NCBI RefSeq assembly: GCF_007829875.1
Contig: NZ_VIWV01000001.1
Location: 1,674,001-1,738,000 of the forward strand
Direction: 5' to 3'
Length of the DNA: 64,000 nt
DNA from: Streptomyces capillispiralis
GTDB taxonomy: Bacteria > Actinomycetota > Actinomycetes > Streptomycetales > Streptomycetaceae
In this document: positions 43,224 to 52,290 of the stretch, piece after piece
Layout: the number at the start of each line of letters is the position of its first letter
How positions within the stretch are numbered: the first letter of the stretch is position 1
Notes under the pieces: generated by a model
The model's input: the letters and a program-made list of their open reading frames with translations, nothing else
Databases searched by the model: none
What the model was told of the DNA's origin: nothing
Made by a program: the position numbers and the translations under genes

Positions 43224-45191
43224 TCAGTCGCGGGCGGACTCCACCGGGTCGGCCGCCCCGGCGGCGGACCGCTCGGCGGCGCTCGCCCCGCCCTGGCGGA
43301 GCCGGGCGTGCGGGAGGCCGTCCAGCTTGGCCACCAGACCGGTGACCTGGCGGGCGATGTCGGGCACGGTCAGCCCGATCTCGGCCAGGACCTCGGCGCG
43401 GGAGGCGTGGTCGAGGAAGCGCGGCGGGATGCCGAAGTCGCGCAGCGGCACGTCGACGTCGGCGTCGCGCAGGGCCTGGGCGATCGCGGAGCCGACACCG
43501 CCGACCCGGGAGTTGTCCTCCACGGTGACGACGACGCGGTGCTTCGCGGCGAGCGGGGCCATGGCCTCGTCGACGGGCTTGACCCAGCGGGGGTCGACGA
43601 CGGTGGTGGAGATGCCCTGCCGGTCGAGCAGCGCGGCGATCTCCAGGCACATCGGCGCGAGCGCGCCCACGGAGACCAGCAGCACGTCCGGGGCGTCGGT
43701 GCCGGGCTCGCGCAGTACGTCCATGCCGCCGACGCGGCCCACGGCGGGCACGGCGGGGCCGACGGCGCCCTTGGAGAAGCGCACCACGGTCGGGGCGTCG
43801 TCGACGGCGACGGCCTCGCGCAGCTGGGCGCGGACCTGGTCGGCGTCGCGCGGGGCGGCCAGCCGCAGCCCGGGGACGACCTGGAGGATCGACATGTCCC
43901 ACATGCCGTTGTGGGAGGCGCCGTCGGTGCCGGTGATGCCGGCCCGGTCGAGCACGAACGTCACCCCGCACTTGTGCAGGGCCACGTCCATGAGGACCTG
44001 GTCGAAGGCGCGGTTGAGGAAGGTGGCGTACACGGCGAAGACGGGGTGCACGCCGGCGTGGGCCAGGCCGGCCGCCGAGACGGCGCCGTGCTGCTCGGCG
44101 ATGCCGACGTCGTAGACCCGCTCGGGGAAGCGCTTGGCGAACTTGTCGAGGCCGACCGGCTGGAGCATCGCGGCGGTGATGGCGACGACGTCCTCGCGCT
44201 CCTCGCCGAGCCTGACCATCTCCTCGCCGAAGACGGAGGTCCAGTCGGCGCCGGAGGAGGCGATCGGCAGGCCCGTGTCGGGGTGGATCTTGCCGACGGC
44301 GTGGAAGCGGTCGGCCTCGTCGGCCAGGGCGGGCTGGTAGCCGCGGCCCTTCTCGGTGAGGCAGTGCACGATCACCGGGCCGTTGAAGCGCTTGGCGCGG
44401 GCCAGCGCGGACTCCAGGGCCTCGATGTCGTGGCCGTCGATGGGGCCGACGTACTTCAGGCCCAGGTCCTCGAACATGCCCTGCGGGGCGATGAAGTCCT
44501 TCAGGCCCTTCTTGGCGCCGTGCAGGGTGTCGTAGAGGGGGCGGCCGACGACCGGGGTGCGCTCCAGGAGGTCCCTGGTGCGGGTCAGGAAGCGCTCGTA
44601 GCCGTCGGTGGTGCGCAGGGTCGCCAGGTGGTTGGCGAGGCCACCGATGGTGGGCGAGTAGGAACGCTCGTTGTCGTTGACGACGATGACGAGGGGGCGG
44701 TCCTTGGCGTCGGCGATGTTGTTCAGCGCCTCCCAGGCCATGCCGCCGGTGAGCGCGCCGTCACCGATGACCGCGACGACGTGGCTGTCGCGTTTCCTGA
44801 TCTGGTTGCCCTTGGCGATGCCGTCGGCCCAGCCGAGGACGGTGGAGGCGTGACTGTTCTCGATGACGTCGTGCTCGGACTCGGCCTGCGAGGGGTAGCC
44901 GGACAGGCCGCCCTTCATCTTCAGCTTGGAGAAGTCCTGCCGGCCGGTCAGCAGCTTGTGCACGTAGGACTGGTGGCCGGTGTCCCACAGCACCTTGTCC
45001 TTCGGGGACTCGAAGACCCGGTGCAGGGCGATGGTGAGCTCCACCACACCGAGGTTGGGGCCGAGGTGGCCGCCGGTCTTGGAGACCGCCTCGACGAGGA
45101 AGGTCCGGATCTCCCCGGCCAGCTGGTCGAGCTCCTCCAGGCTGAGCCGGTCCAGATCGCGCGGTCCCCTGATGCGGGTCAGCAGCGGCAC
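43224..45191 (-). CDS. dxs: 1-deoxy-D-xylulose-5-phosphate synthase
   Basis: A 655-residue thiamine-diphosphate enzyme. It shows [16 protein letters not shown] (His), the ThDP motif GDGALTGG with NDN about 30 residues on, the Pyr domain with GIAEQHGAV (catalytic Glu), and the transketolase signature [15 protein letters not shown]. It condenses pyruvate with glyceraldehyde-3-phosphate as first step of the MEP isoprenoid pathway. AAGGAGG precedes the ATG. A TAGACT -10-like element on the minus strand at about 45240-45245 may be its promoter. Confidence 0.96.
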   Translation of the reverse strand: MPLLTRIRGPRDLDRLSLEELDQLAGEIRTFLVEAVSKTGGHLGPNLGVVELTIALHRVFESPKDKVLWDTGHQSYVHKLLTGRQDFSKLKMKGGLSGYPSQAESEHDVIENSHASTVLGWADGIAKGNQIRKRDSHVVAVIGDGALTGGMAWEALNNIADAKDRPLVIVVNDNERSYSPTIGGLANHLATLRTTDGYERFLTRTRDLLERTPVVGRPLYDTLHGAKKGLKDFIAPQGMFEDLGLKYVGPIDGHDIEALESALARAKRFNGPVIVHCLTEKGRGYQPALADEADRFHAVGKIHPDTGLPIASSGADWTSVFGEEMVRLGEEREDVVAITAAMLQPVGLDKFAKRFPERVYDVGIAEQHGAVSAAGLAHAGVHPVFAVYATFLNRAFDQVLMDVALHKCGVTFVLDRAGITGTDGASHNGMWDMSILQVVPGLRLAAPRDADQVRAQLREAVAVDDAPTVVRFSKGAVGPAVPAVGRVGGMDVLREPGTDAPDVLLVSVGALAPMCLEIAALLDRQGISTTVVDPRWVKPVDEAMAPLAAKHRVVVTVEDNSRVGGVGSAIAQALRDADVDVPLRDFGIPPRFLDHASRAEVLAEIGLTVPDIARQVTGLVAKLDGLPHARLRQGGASAAERSAAGAADPVESARD

Positions 45192-45332
45192 CCGTGCCTC
45201 CTTGCAGTAGAGCTGATCGAGCTGTTGCCGGGCGTGTCGAGTCTAATGTTCCGCTCCGGTGCACGGACTCCGGGCGGTGCGTCGTGCGTCACCCGTTCGG
45301 CAGTACCCACGATCGGCCCGTCCTACGACACG

Positions 45333-45369
45333 GCTGTTGCCCGGCACCAGGAAGGCACCGGGCAACAGC
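45333..45369 (-). terminator. Terminator of the xylose-type ABC operon
   Basis: Perfect 12-bp arms GCTGTTGCCCGG / CCGGGCAACAGC with a 13-nt loop, 60 nt beyond the permease stop and upstream of dxs. Confidence 0.75.
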
Positions 45370-45429
45370 GACGCACCCGAGGGCGCGGGGAACCGCGCGA
45401 TCAGCCCCGGCGGACCGGCGGTCGGCCCC

Positions 45430-46722
45430 CTACGCGCGACCCGCGGTCTTCTGCGTCTTGCGGGTGACCGCGTCGATGACGACGGTCGCCAGCAGCACAC
45501 CACCGGTGATCATGTACTGCACCGGGGAGGCGATGCCCTCCAGCGCCAGGCCGTAGGTGATCGAGATGATCACCATCACACCGAGCAGCGCGTCCCACGT
45601 GCGGCCGCGGCCGCCGAAGAGGGACGTACCGCCGATGACGGCCGCGGCGATGACGTTCATCAGGAACTCACCGGTGCCCGCGCCCTGGTTGGCGGAGGCG
45701 ATCTTCGAGGCGACGAAGAGGCCGCCGATCGCGGCGAAGGTTCCGGCGATCGCGAAGACCGAGATCCGGACCATCTCGACGTTGATGCCGGCGCGGCGGG
45801 ACGCCTCGACGCTGCCGCCGAGCGCGAAGACCTTGCGGCCGTACGCGGTGCGGCGCAGCACGAAGTCCGTCAGCACCAGGAACGCCAGGAAGATCACCAC
45901 GGCCAGCGGCAGGCCCTTGTACTGGTTGAACACGATCGCGACGGCGAACGCCACGATCGCGAGCAGCACGGTGCGCACGATGATCTCGTTGAGCGGCCTG
46001 GACGGCACGCCCGCGGCCTCGCGGCGGCGGTTGTCGAAGAAGGCGGCGAGGAAGTACCCCGCGGTGGCGACGAGGGCCAGGCCGTAGGCGGCGGCGACAT
46101 CGCTGAAGTAGTAGCTCGTCAGCTTGACGACCAGTCCCTCGGAGTCGAGGTTGATGGTGCCGTTGTCGCCGAGGATCTGCAGCATGAAGCCCTGCCAGAA
46201 CAGCAGGCCGGCCAGGGTCACCGCGAAGGCTGGGACGCCGATGCGGGCGAAGATGAAGCCGTGGAGGGCGCCGGCCACCGTGCCGGTGAGGATCGCCAGC
46301 ACCAGGGCCAGCACCTCGTTCATCCCGTTCGTGACGTTCATGACCGCGAAGGCGGCGCCCGCGACACCGCTGACCGAGCCGACCGACAGGTCGATCTCGC
46401 CGAGCAGCAGGACGAAGACGATACCGACGGCGATCATGCCCGTGCCGACCATGGCGACGGACATGTCGGAGAAGTTGCCGGCGGTGAGGAAGTTGGAGTT
46501 CAGGCTGGTGAAGATGGCCCAGATGATCAGCAGGCCGACCACGACGGGAAGGGAGCCGAGGTCACCGGCCTTCATCTTCCGCTTGAACTCGTTCCAGTAG
46601 CCCGCGAGGCCCTGCTCGCGCACCAGCAGCCGGGGGTCGACCACGGTCACCGCCGCGGCGGCCGCCTCGGGGTTGCCCACGGCGTGGTCCTCGGCGGGGG
46701 TGGAGGTCTTTTCGGTGCTCAC
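45430..46722 (-). CDS. xylH: Xylose-type sugar ABC transporter permease (CUT2)
   Basis: A 430-residue permease of the RbsC/XylH family with about ten helices. Family marks are GEIDLSVGSVSGVAGA, GFIFARIGVPAFAVTLAGLLFWQG, GGSVEASRRAGINVE and AVIGGTSLFGGRGR. A hydrophilic N-terminal tail of about 55 residues is present. The GTG overlaps the ATPase stop (GTGA). With the ATPase and binding protein upstream it forms the importer that S. coelicolor uses for xylose; substrate assignment rests on synteny with rok7B7. Confidence 0.92.
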   Translation of the reverse strand: MSTEKTSTPAEDHAVGNPEAAAAAVTVVDPRLLVREQGLAGYWNEFKRKMKAGDLGSLPVVVGLLIIWAIFTSLNSNFLTAGNFSDMSVAMVGTGMIAVGIVFVLLLGEIDLSVGSVSGVAGAAFAVMNVTNGMNEVLALVLAILTGTVAGALHGFIFARIGVPAFAVTLAGLLFWQGFMLQILGDNGTINLDSEGLVVKLTSYYFSDVAAAYGLALVATAGYFLAAFFDNRRREAAGVPSRPLNEIIVRTVLLAIVAFAVAIVFNQYKGLPLAVVIFLAFLVLTDFVLRRTAYGRKVFALGGSVEASRRAGINVEMVRISVFAIAGTFAAIGGLFVASKIASANQGAGTGEFLMNVIAAAVIGGTSLFGGRGRTWDALLGVMVIISITYGLALEGIASPVQYMITGGVLLATVVIDAVTRKTQKTAGRA

Positions 46723-47501
46723 TTCTTGATCTCCCCATTGGTGCGCGCCGCACGACGGGTCACGGCGTTGTCCGTGGCGCCCGTGATGGCGGAGATGATC
46801 TCTTCCTGCGAGGTCGACTTGACCTCGAAGACGCCGTTGTTGCGCCCGAGGCGCAGGACGGCGACCTTGTCCGCGACGGCCTTCACATCGGCCATGTTGT
46901 GGCTGATGAGGATGACCGCGTGGCCGCGCTCGCGCAGCCGCTCGACCAGGTCGAGGACCTGCGCGGTCTGCTCGACGCCGAGGGCGGCGGTGGGCTCGTC
47001 CAGGATCACCAGCTTCGGCTCGCCGAGCATGGACCGGGCGATGGCCACGACCTGGCGCTGACCGCCGGAGAGCGAGGCGATCGGGATCCGGACGCTGGGG
47101 ATGCGGATCGAGAGCGTGTCGAGGAGCTCGCGGGAGCGGCGCTCCATCTCCACCTCGTCCAGGACACCGCGCCTGCGGATCTCCCGGCCCAGGTACAGGT
47201 TGCCGACGACATCGATGTTGTCGCACAGCGCGAGGTCCTGGTAGACCGTCGCGATGCCCAGGTTCTGGGCGTCGTGCGGCCTGTTGATCTGGACGGCCCT
47301 GCCGTCCCACTCGATGACGCCCTCATCGATGGGGTGCACGCCGGCGATCGTCTTGACCAGCGTGGACTTTCCGGCTCCGTTGTCGCCCACCAGGGCGACC
47401 ACCTCACCGGCGTGGACCTCAAGCTCTACGTCGGTGAGCGCCTGGACGGCACCGAACCGCTTGGAGACCCCGCGCAACGCCAGCACGGGCGTAGCGGACA
47501 C
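46719..47501 (-). CDS. xylG: Sugar ABC transporter ATPase (single-domain)
   Basis: A 260-residue ATPase with Walker A GDNGAGKST (39-47), signature LSGGQRQ, and Walker B VILDEPTAALG. It has only one nucleotide-binding domain, whereas RbsA/XylG of enterics are fused doubles of about 500 residues, so it should work as a homodimer. The GTG is chosen because GAAGGAG lies 9 nt before it; the ATG three codons earlier touches that ribosome site. The 190-bp gap from the binding-protein gene contains hairpins but no gene. Confidence 0.92.
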   Translation of the reverse strand: MSATPVLALRGVSKRFGAVQALTDVELEVHAGEVVALVGDNGAGKSTLVKTIAGVHPIDEGVIEWDGRAVQINRPHDAQNLGIATVYQDLALCDNIDVVGNLYLGREIRRRGVLDEVEMERRSRELLDTLSIRIPSVRIPIASLSGGQRQVVAIARSMLGEPKLVILDEPTAALGVEQTAQVLDLVERLRERGHAVILISHNMADVKAVADKVAVLRLGRNNGVFEVKSTSQEEIISAITGATDNAVTRRAARTNGEIKK

Positions 47502-47641
47502 GTGAACCATCTCCTTCGCCGCCTGACCCGGCGGGAGGTTGTGCAGAAAGGTTGGGGGGTGTTCCGTCCGGCGCCCCGCGTAGCTTGCGGGGCTGGTGTG
47601 TGCGGGGCGCCGGCGGAGCGTGTGGCAGTCCGTCCCGTGCG

Positions 47642-47664
47642 GGGAGTCCGGGTCACGGACTCCC
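47642..47664 (-). terminator. Intra-operon hairpin between binding protein and ATPase genes
   Basis: GGGAGTCCG and CGGACTCCC are perfect 9-bp arms with a 5-nt loop, 27 nt after the binding-protein stop. A second small stem (CCCCGC / GCGGGG, 47574-47592) follows. Such elements let the binding protein be made in excess over the membrane parts. Confidence 0.55.
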
Positions 47665-47691
47665 GCGTGGGTCACGGGAATCGGGGACTGC

Positions 47692-48804
47692 TTACTTGAG
47701 GCCGATCTTGTCGCAGGCGGCCTTGTACTTGCCGGTGCAGATCTCCTGGACGGTGTAGATGCCGTCCTTGATCACGGTGTCGTTGATGTTCTTCTGGGTC
47801 AGCGAGACGACCGGGACCAGGACGGAGGGGACACCCTTGGTGGTCGGGCTGTCGACCTTGTCCTTGGCGAGGGAGTCCAGCGACTTGCCCTGGGCCAGCA
47901 GCACGGCCATCTCGGCGGCGATGTTCGCCTCCTGCGGGTACGGCTTGTAGACGCTCATGTACTGCTCACCGGTGACGATGCGCTGCACACCCGCGAGCTC
48001 GGCGTCCTGGCCGGTGACCGGGATGTCGTCGATGCCGGCGGCCTTCAGGGCGGTGATGATGCCGCCCGCCATGCCGTCGTTGGCGGAGTAGACGCCGACG
48101 ATCTTGTCCTTGCCGAGGGCGGAGATGGCGCCCTCCATGTTGGCGTTGGCGTTCTCCGGCTTCCACTCCTTGGTGTCGTACTCGCGGCCGACCTTCACCT
48201 TGCCGTCGAGGACGGAGTGGGCGCCCTCCTTGAACATGGCGGCGTTCGGGTCGGTGGAGGACCCGTTCATCATGACGATCTGGCCGTCCTTGGCCTTGTC
48301 GCCCAGCGCCTCGAGGAGGGCCTCGCCCTGGGTCTTGCCCACGGTCACGTTGTCGAACGAGGTGTAGGCGTCGATCGGGCCCTCGGCCAGGCGGTCGTAG
48401 GCGACGACCGGGATGCCGGCGTCCTTGGCCTTCTTCACCGAGCCGGCGATGGCCTTGGAGTCCACCGCGTCCACGATCAGCACGTCGACCTTGTTGGTCA
48501 CCATCGTGTCGACCTGCTGGTTCTGCAGGCTGGCGTCCTGCTTGGCGTTGGCGTAGACGACCTCGCCCTTGTTGTTCGTGAGCTCCTTGACCTTCTTCTC
48601 GATCAAGGGCTTGTCGAACTTCTCGTACCGCGCGGTCTGGTTCTCCGGCAGGAGCAGACCGACCTTGATGTCGTCGCCCTTGGCGGCGGAGTCACCGGAG
48701 TCCTTCTTGTCGCCCGACTCCGCGGCGCTGCCGCAAGCGGCGAGCGAGACGGCCATCGCGCCCGCGGCAATGGCAACGGCGGCACGACGCATACGCGTGT
48801 TCAC
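47692..48804 (-). CDS. xylF: Xylose-type ABC solute-binding lipoprotein
   Basis: A 370-residue periplasmic-binding-protein-type lipoprotein. The signal peptide has lipobox LAAC (Cys24). The Rbs/XylF-type body starts [21 protein letters not shown], with [39 protein letters not shown] and [16 protein letters not shown]. The GTG start has AGGGAGG 9 nt upstream; the ATG four codons later is too far from it. Lower gene of the rok7B7-xylFGH neighbourhood. Confidence 0.93.
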   Translation of the reverse strand: MNTRMRRAAVAIAAGAMAVSLAACGSAAESGDKKDSGDSAAKGDDIKVGLLLPENQTARYEKFDKPLIEKKVKELTNNKGEVVYANAKQDASLQNQQVDTMVTNKVDVLIVDAVDSKAIAGSVKKAKDAGIPVVAYDRLAEGPIDAYTSFDNVTVGKTQGEALLEALGDKAKDGQIVMMNGSSTDPNAAMFKEGAHSVLDGKVKVGREYDTKEWKPENANANMEGAISALGKDKIVGVYSANDGMAGGIITALKAAGIDDIPVTGQDAELAGVQRIVTGEQYMSVYKPYPQEANIAAEMAVLLAQGKSLDSLAKDKVDSPTTKGVPSVLVPVVSLTQKNINDTVIKDGIYTVQEICTGKYKAACDKIGLK

Positions 48805-48902
48805 TTCTACAAACCTCCCTGACGAGGCCGCGTCGTTGCGGCCGAGGTGGCTGGAAGTCAACTCGGCCACACGTGCGACGTCAAGAAGTAAATCCTTAAC
48901 GA

Positions 48903-48920
48903 GATGGCAACGGTGCCATC
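48903..48920. promoter_or_regulatory. Inverted repeat between rok7B7 and xylF
   Basis: GATGGCA-ACGG-TGCCATC is a perfect 7-bp inverted repeat, 7 bp beyond the ROK gene stop and about 100 bp upstream of the xylF start. It could be a weak terminator or an operator of the ROK protein. Confidence 0.4.
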
Positions 48921-48926
48921 CGTTCT

Positions 48927-50183
48927 CTAAGTGAAGGCAGGCCCGGCCGCGGCGAGCGACCCCGTCGCGGTGCCGTCCAGAAGGGTCGAATCGCCCATCT
49001 CGCTCAGCGCGAGGGCGAGCGCTCCGAGCACCTCCGCACGACCCCCAAGTGCCCCGGGGAGAACGGACAGTTGACGCGCCGCACTGGGGATCGCATAGCG
49101 GCCGACGGACTCCCGGATCGGCCCGAGCACCAGCTCACCGGCCTCGGCGAGATCACCGCCGAGGACCACCCGGCTCGGGTTCAGCAGGTTGCAGAGATTG
49201 GCGACTCCACTGCCGATGTGGCGGCCGACGTCGGCGATCACCCGACGGCAGCCCGGGTCCCCGTCCCGCGCGAGCCGCACGACGCCCTCCATCGTCAGAT
49301 CGGTGCCGTGACTGGGCTGGAGCAGCGGGAGCACGTAGCGCGCGGCCGTGAAGGTCTCCAGGCAGCCACGGTTGCCGCAGCGGCAGACCGGGCCGGATTC
49401 ATCGAGTGTAATATGTCCGATTTCGCCCGCGGTGCCGCCGGGACCGCGGTAGATCTTCCCGCTGATCACCAGACCCGCGCCGACACCGCTGGCGACCTTG
49501 ATGTACGCGAGGTCGCGCACGCCCCGGCCGCTGCCCCAGACCATCTCGCCGAGGGCGCCGAGGTTGGCGTCGTTGTCCACGTGCACCGGCACGCCGAGCC
49601 GCCCCCGCAGCTCCTCGGCGGGCCTGGTACCGGTCCAGCCGGGCAGGATGGCGGTCGATCCCAGGGTCCCGGACTCCACGTCGATCGGTCCGGGCACGCC
49701 GAGCCCCACGCCGGCGATCTTGGCGCGGTCCACACCGGTCGCGTCGATCAGACGGCTGACCAGCTGTTCCGCCCGGTCGAAGCCCTGTGGGGCGGACGCG
49801 TCCACGTCCAGCGGCTCGGATTCCTCGGCCAGCACCTGGTGGGCGAGGTTCCCGATCGCCACCCGCAGATGGGTGTGCCCGAAGTCGACCCCGATGACGA
49901 TGCCGGCGTCCCCGCTCAGCGAGACGCTGCGGGCCCGGCGCCCGCCCGCCGAGGTCGGGGTGACCTCGACGGTTCCGCCGTCCTTCAGTTCCCGGACGAT
50001 GTTGGAGACGGTGGCCGCGGACAGGCCGGTCGTCCTCGCGATCTCGGCCTGGGTGAGGGAACCGGCAAGACGTACTGCTCGGACCACCCGTTCCAGGTTG
50101 GCTCGGTGCAGCGACGACTGCGACCCCGGAGTCTCCACGACGACCTCCTGCGCGCGGGGCCGCTTCGGTGAGACCCCGTTCAT
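48927..50183 (-). CDS. rok7B7: ROK-family transcriptional regulator (Rok7B7 orthologue)
   Basis: A 418-residue regulator. The N-terminal winged HTH (LTQAEIARTTGLSAATVSNIV) is followed by a ROK sugar-kinase-like domain: GVDFGHTHLRVAIG, the ROK signature around VHVDNDANLGALGE, GEIGHITLDESGP, and the zinc site CRCGNRGCLE. In S. coelicolor Rok7B7 (SCO6008) sits in the same place, affects xylFGH, carbon catabolite control and antibiotic production. Start ATG (MNGVSPKRP) lacks a clear ribosome site; a TTG two codons earlier is possible. Confidence 0.92.
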   Translation of the reverse strand: MNGVSPKRPRAQEVVVETPGSQSSLHRANLERVVRAVRLAGSLTQAEIARTTGLSAATVSNIVRELKDGGTVEVTPTSAGGRRARSVSLSGDAGIVIGVDFGHTHLRVAIGNLAHQVLAEESEPLDVDASAPQGFDRAEQLVSRLIDATGVDRAKIAGVGLGVPGPIDVESGTLGSTAILPGWTGTRPAEELRGRLGVPVHVDNDANLGALGEMVWGSGRGVRDLAYIKVASGVGAGLVISGKIYRGPGGTAGEIGHITLDESGPVCRCGNRGCLETFTAARYVLPLLQPSHGTDLTMEGVVRLARDGDPGCRRVIADVGRHIGSGVANLCNLLNPSRVVLGGDLAEAGELVLGPIRESVGRYAIPSAARQLSVLPGALGGRAEVLGALALALSEMGDSTLLDGTATGSLAAAGPAFT

Positions 50184-50281
50184 GTCCAACTAGTGAACTC
50201 TAAGCTGAGCCGTTCGGGTTGCCTCCCGTCAAGAGGTTGAACCGTATCGGGGGGCTCCGGCATGTACGGACACATACACGG

Positions 50282-50309
50282 ACGCCGCTCCCGGTGACGG
50301 GAGCGGCGT
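50282..50309 (-). terminator. Terminator of the ngcEFG operon
   Basis: Perfect 12-bp stem ACGCCGCTCCCG / CGGGAGCGGCGT with a GTGA tetraloop, 22 nt beyond the last permease stop. Confidence 0.8.
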
Positions 50310-50331
50310 GTGCACGAGGGGTTCCGAAGCG

Positions 50332-51267
50332 TTACTTCAGGGTCGCGGAGGTGAGTCCCGCCTGCACCTGGCGCTGGAAGGAGAGGTAGACCACCAGCAT
50401 GGGCACCATGGCGATGGTCACGCCCGCGAAGAGGACCGGGAGGTCGGAGGCGTACCCCTGCTGCTGCTGGAGCTGGATGAGCCCCTGGGTCAGCACGTAG
50501 CGCTCCGGGTCGTCACCGCTCTGCGGCTGCATCAGCACGGTCGGCAGGATGTACTGGTTCCACTGGCCCAGCGTGTTGAAGATCCCGACGCTGAGCAGGC
50601 CGGGCTTGGCCATCGGCAGCATCACCTGGAAGAAGGTCCGGGTGTGCGAGGCCCCGTCGAGGACGGCCGCCTCGAAGACCGCCGTGGGCAGGGTCCGGAA
50701 GAAGGCGTGCATGAAGAACACCGTGAACGGCATCGAGTAGGCGACGTAGACCAGGACCAGGCCCTGATAGGTGTTCAGCATGTCGAGCCGCTTGACCATG
50801 AAGAACAGCGGCACCAGGGCGAGGAACACGGGGAACATCGCGCCCGCGACGAAGAAGTAGTACAGGAACCGGTTGCCCCGGAACTCGTACCGGGCCAGCA
50901 CGTACGCCGCCATGGAGCCGAGCAGCATGGTCAGCGGCACGGAGAAGACCAGCACGACGACCGTGTTCAGGAAGTAGTCCCCGATGCCCTTGTCCCAGGC
51001 GCGGGAGAAGACGTCCAGGTCCCAGTTCTGCGGCCAGCCGAAGGCCGAGCCGCCGATCTGGGCGTCGGTCCGGAAGGAGCTGAGCACCAGCCACAGCAGC
51101 GGCAGCACGATCAGCACCGCCCACAGGACGAGGAAGCCGTGCGAGAAGACGTTCAGCACGACGCCTTCGCCGCGCCGGTCGCCGGGGCGTACGGGCCCCT
51201 TGCCCACCGGCGGCGGGGGCGGGGTGGAGTCCCCGGTGGGGGCGGTTTCCTTGAGAGGTGCGCTCAT
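50332..51267 (-). CDS. ngcG: NgcG-like sugar ABC permease
   Basis: A 311-residue MalG-type permease with six helices and EAA loop TAVFEAAVLDGASHTRTFFQVMLPMAKP. The N-terminal 35 residues are a Pro/Gly-rich cytoplasmic tail. Gene order binding protein-permease-permease followed by rok7B7 matches ngcEFG, described for N-acetylglucosamine/chitobiose uptake in Streptomyces olivaceoviridis. No ATPase gene is present, so MsiK is the likely energiser. It starts 15 bp after the ngcF stop. Confidence 0.88.
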   Translation of the reverse strand: MSAPLKETAPTGDSTPPPPPVGKGPVRPGDRRGEGVVLNVFSHGFLVLWAVLIVLPLLWLVLSSFRTDAQIGGSAFGWPQNWDLDVFSRAWDKGIGDYFLNTVVVLVFSVPLTMLLGSMAAYVLARYEFRGNRFLYYFFVAGAMFPVFLALVPLFFMVKRLDMLNTYQGLVLVYVAYSMPFTVFFMHAFFRTLPTAVFEAAVLDGASHTRTFFQVMLPMAKPGLLSVGIFNTLGQWNQYILPTVLMQPQSGDDPERYVLTQGLIQLQQQQGYASDLPVLFAGVTIAMVPMLVVYLSFQRQVQAGLTSATLK

Positions 51268-51282
51268 CGTCGTTACTCCGCC

Positions 51283-52212
51283 TCAGAACTCGATGCGCTC
51301 GCGACGGGTGGCGCGCAGCATGACCACGGACACGATCAGGGTGAGGAGCAGCATGACGACGCCCATGGCGCAGGCGTAGCCGCTCCTGCCGTACAGCAGG
51401 AAGTTCCGCATCATCACGGTGGACATGACCTCGCTGTGGTGGTCGGGGCCGCCGCCGTAGTCCCCGGCGGTCATGGTGGAGACCAGGATGAACATGTCCA
51501 TCGCCGCGATGCCGAGATAGACCCACGCGGTCTGCACGGAGTCCCACAGCAGCGGCAGGGTGATACGGAAGAAGGACTGGGCGCGGCCGGCGCCGTCGAT
51601 GAGCGCGGCCTCGTAGATGTCCCGGGGAATGGACTGCATGGCGGCGGAGAACAGCACCAGGTAGAAGCCGACGCCGTGCCAGACGACCACCGCGATCAGC
51701 GCCCACAGCACGAAGCCGGGCTCGTTGAGCCATTCGACGGGGCTGCTCTCGTCGACCAGGCCGAGCTTGATGAGGGCGCCGTTGAGCATGCCGCCGCCGT
51801 CGCTGCGGTACACCGCGCCGAACAGCACCGCCATGATGGCCAGGGACAGTACCTGGGGGAAGAAGTAGATCACCCGGTAGTACTTGGATCCGGCGACTCC
51901 CGAGACGCCTCCGGAGCGTCCGCGTCCGCCCGCGTTCACCATGAAGGCGAAGAACAGGGCGAGCAGAATGGTGATCACCGGGATGAACACCAGGAACAGG
52001 ATGTTGTGCCAGATGGCCCCCCTGAAGATGTCGTCCCGGAACAGCGCGGTGTAGTTGTCCAGGCCGACGAAATCGAAGGTCTGCGACTGGCCCTTCCAGT
52101 CGGTCAGTGAATAACCGAACGTCTGGATGTACGGCCAGATCACGAAGATCAGATAAAGCGCCACGGGAATGAGGAGAAATCCCGCGACGAACCGGTGCTG
52201 CCCTTTGCGCAT
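51283..52212 (-). CDS. ngcF: NgcF-like sugar ABC permease
   Basis: A 309-residue MalF-type permease: six helices beginning FVAGFLLIPVALYLIFVIWPY, and EAA loop RDIYEAALIDGAGRAQSFFRITLPLLWD. It forms the channel with NgcG. A 78-bp gap carrying a strong hairpin separates it from the binding-protein gene. Confidence 0.88.
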   Translation of the reverse strand: MRKGQHRFVAGFLLIPVALYLIFVIWPYIQTFGYSLTDWKGQSQTFDFVGLDNYTALFRDDIFRGAIWHNILFLVFIPVITILLALFFAFMVNAGGRGRSGGVSGVAGSKYYRVIYFFPQVLSLAIMAVLFGAVYRSDGGGMLNGALIKLGLVDESSPVEWLNEPGFVLWALIAVVVWHGVGFYLVLFSAAMQSIPRDIYEAALIDGAGRAQSFFRITLPLLWDSVQTAWVYLGIAAMDMFILVSTMTAGDYGGGPDHHSEVMSTVMMRNFLLYGRSGYACAMGVVMLLLTLIVSVVMLRATRRERIEF

Positions 52213-52239
52213 GGCGTCCTGCCCCTGGGTGTGGCCGCT

Positions 52240-52265
52240 GCGGGCCGGGATTTCTCCCGGCCCGC
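52240..52265 (-). terminator. Intra-operon hairpin between ngcE and ngcF
   Basis: Perfect 11-bp stem GCGGGCCGGGA / TCCCGGCCCGC with a TTTC loop, 25 nt after the ngcE stop. It can trim or protect the ngcE message so that binding protein exceeds permeases. Confidence 0.65.
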
Positions 52266-52290
52266 ATTCCGGTCGGTCGAGCGAGCGAGA

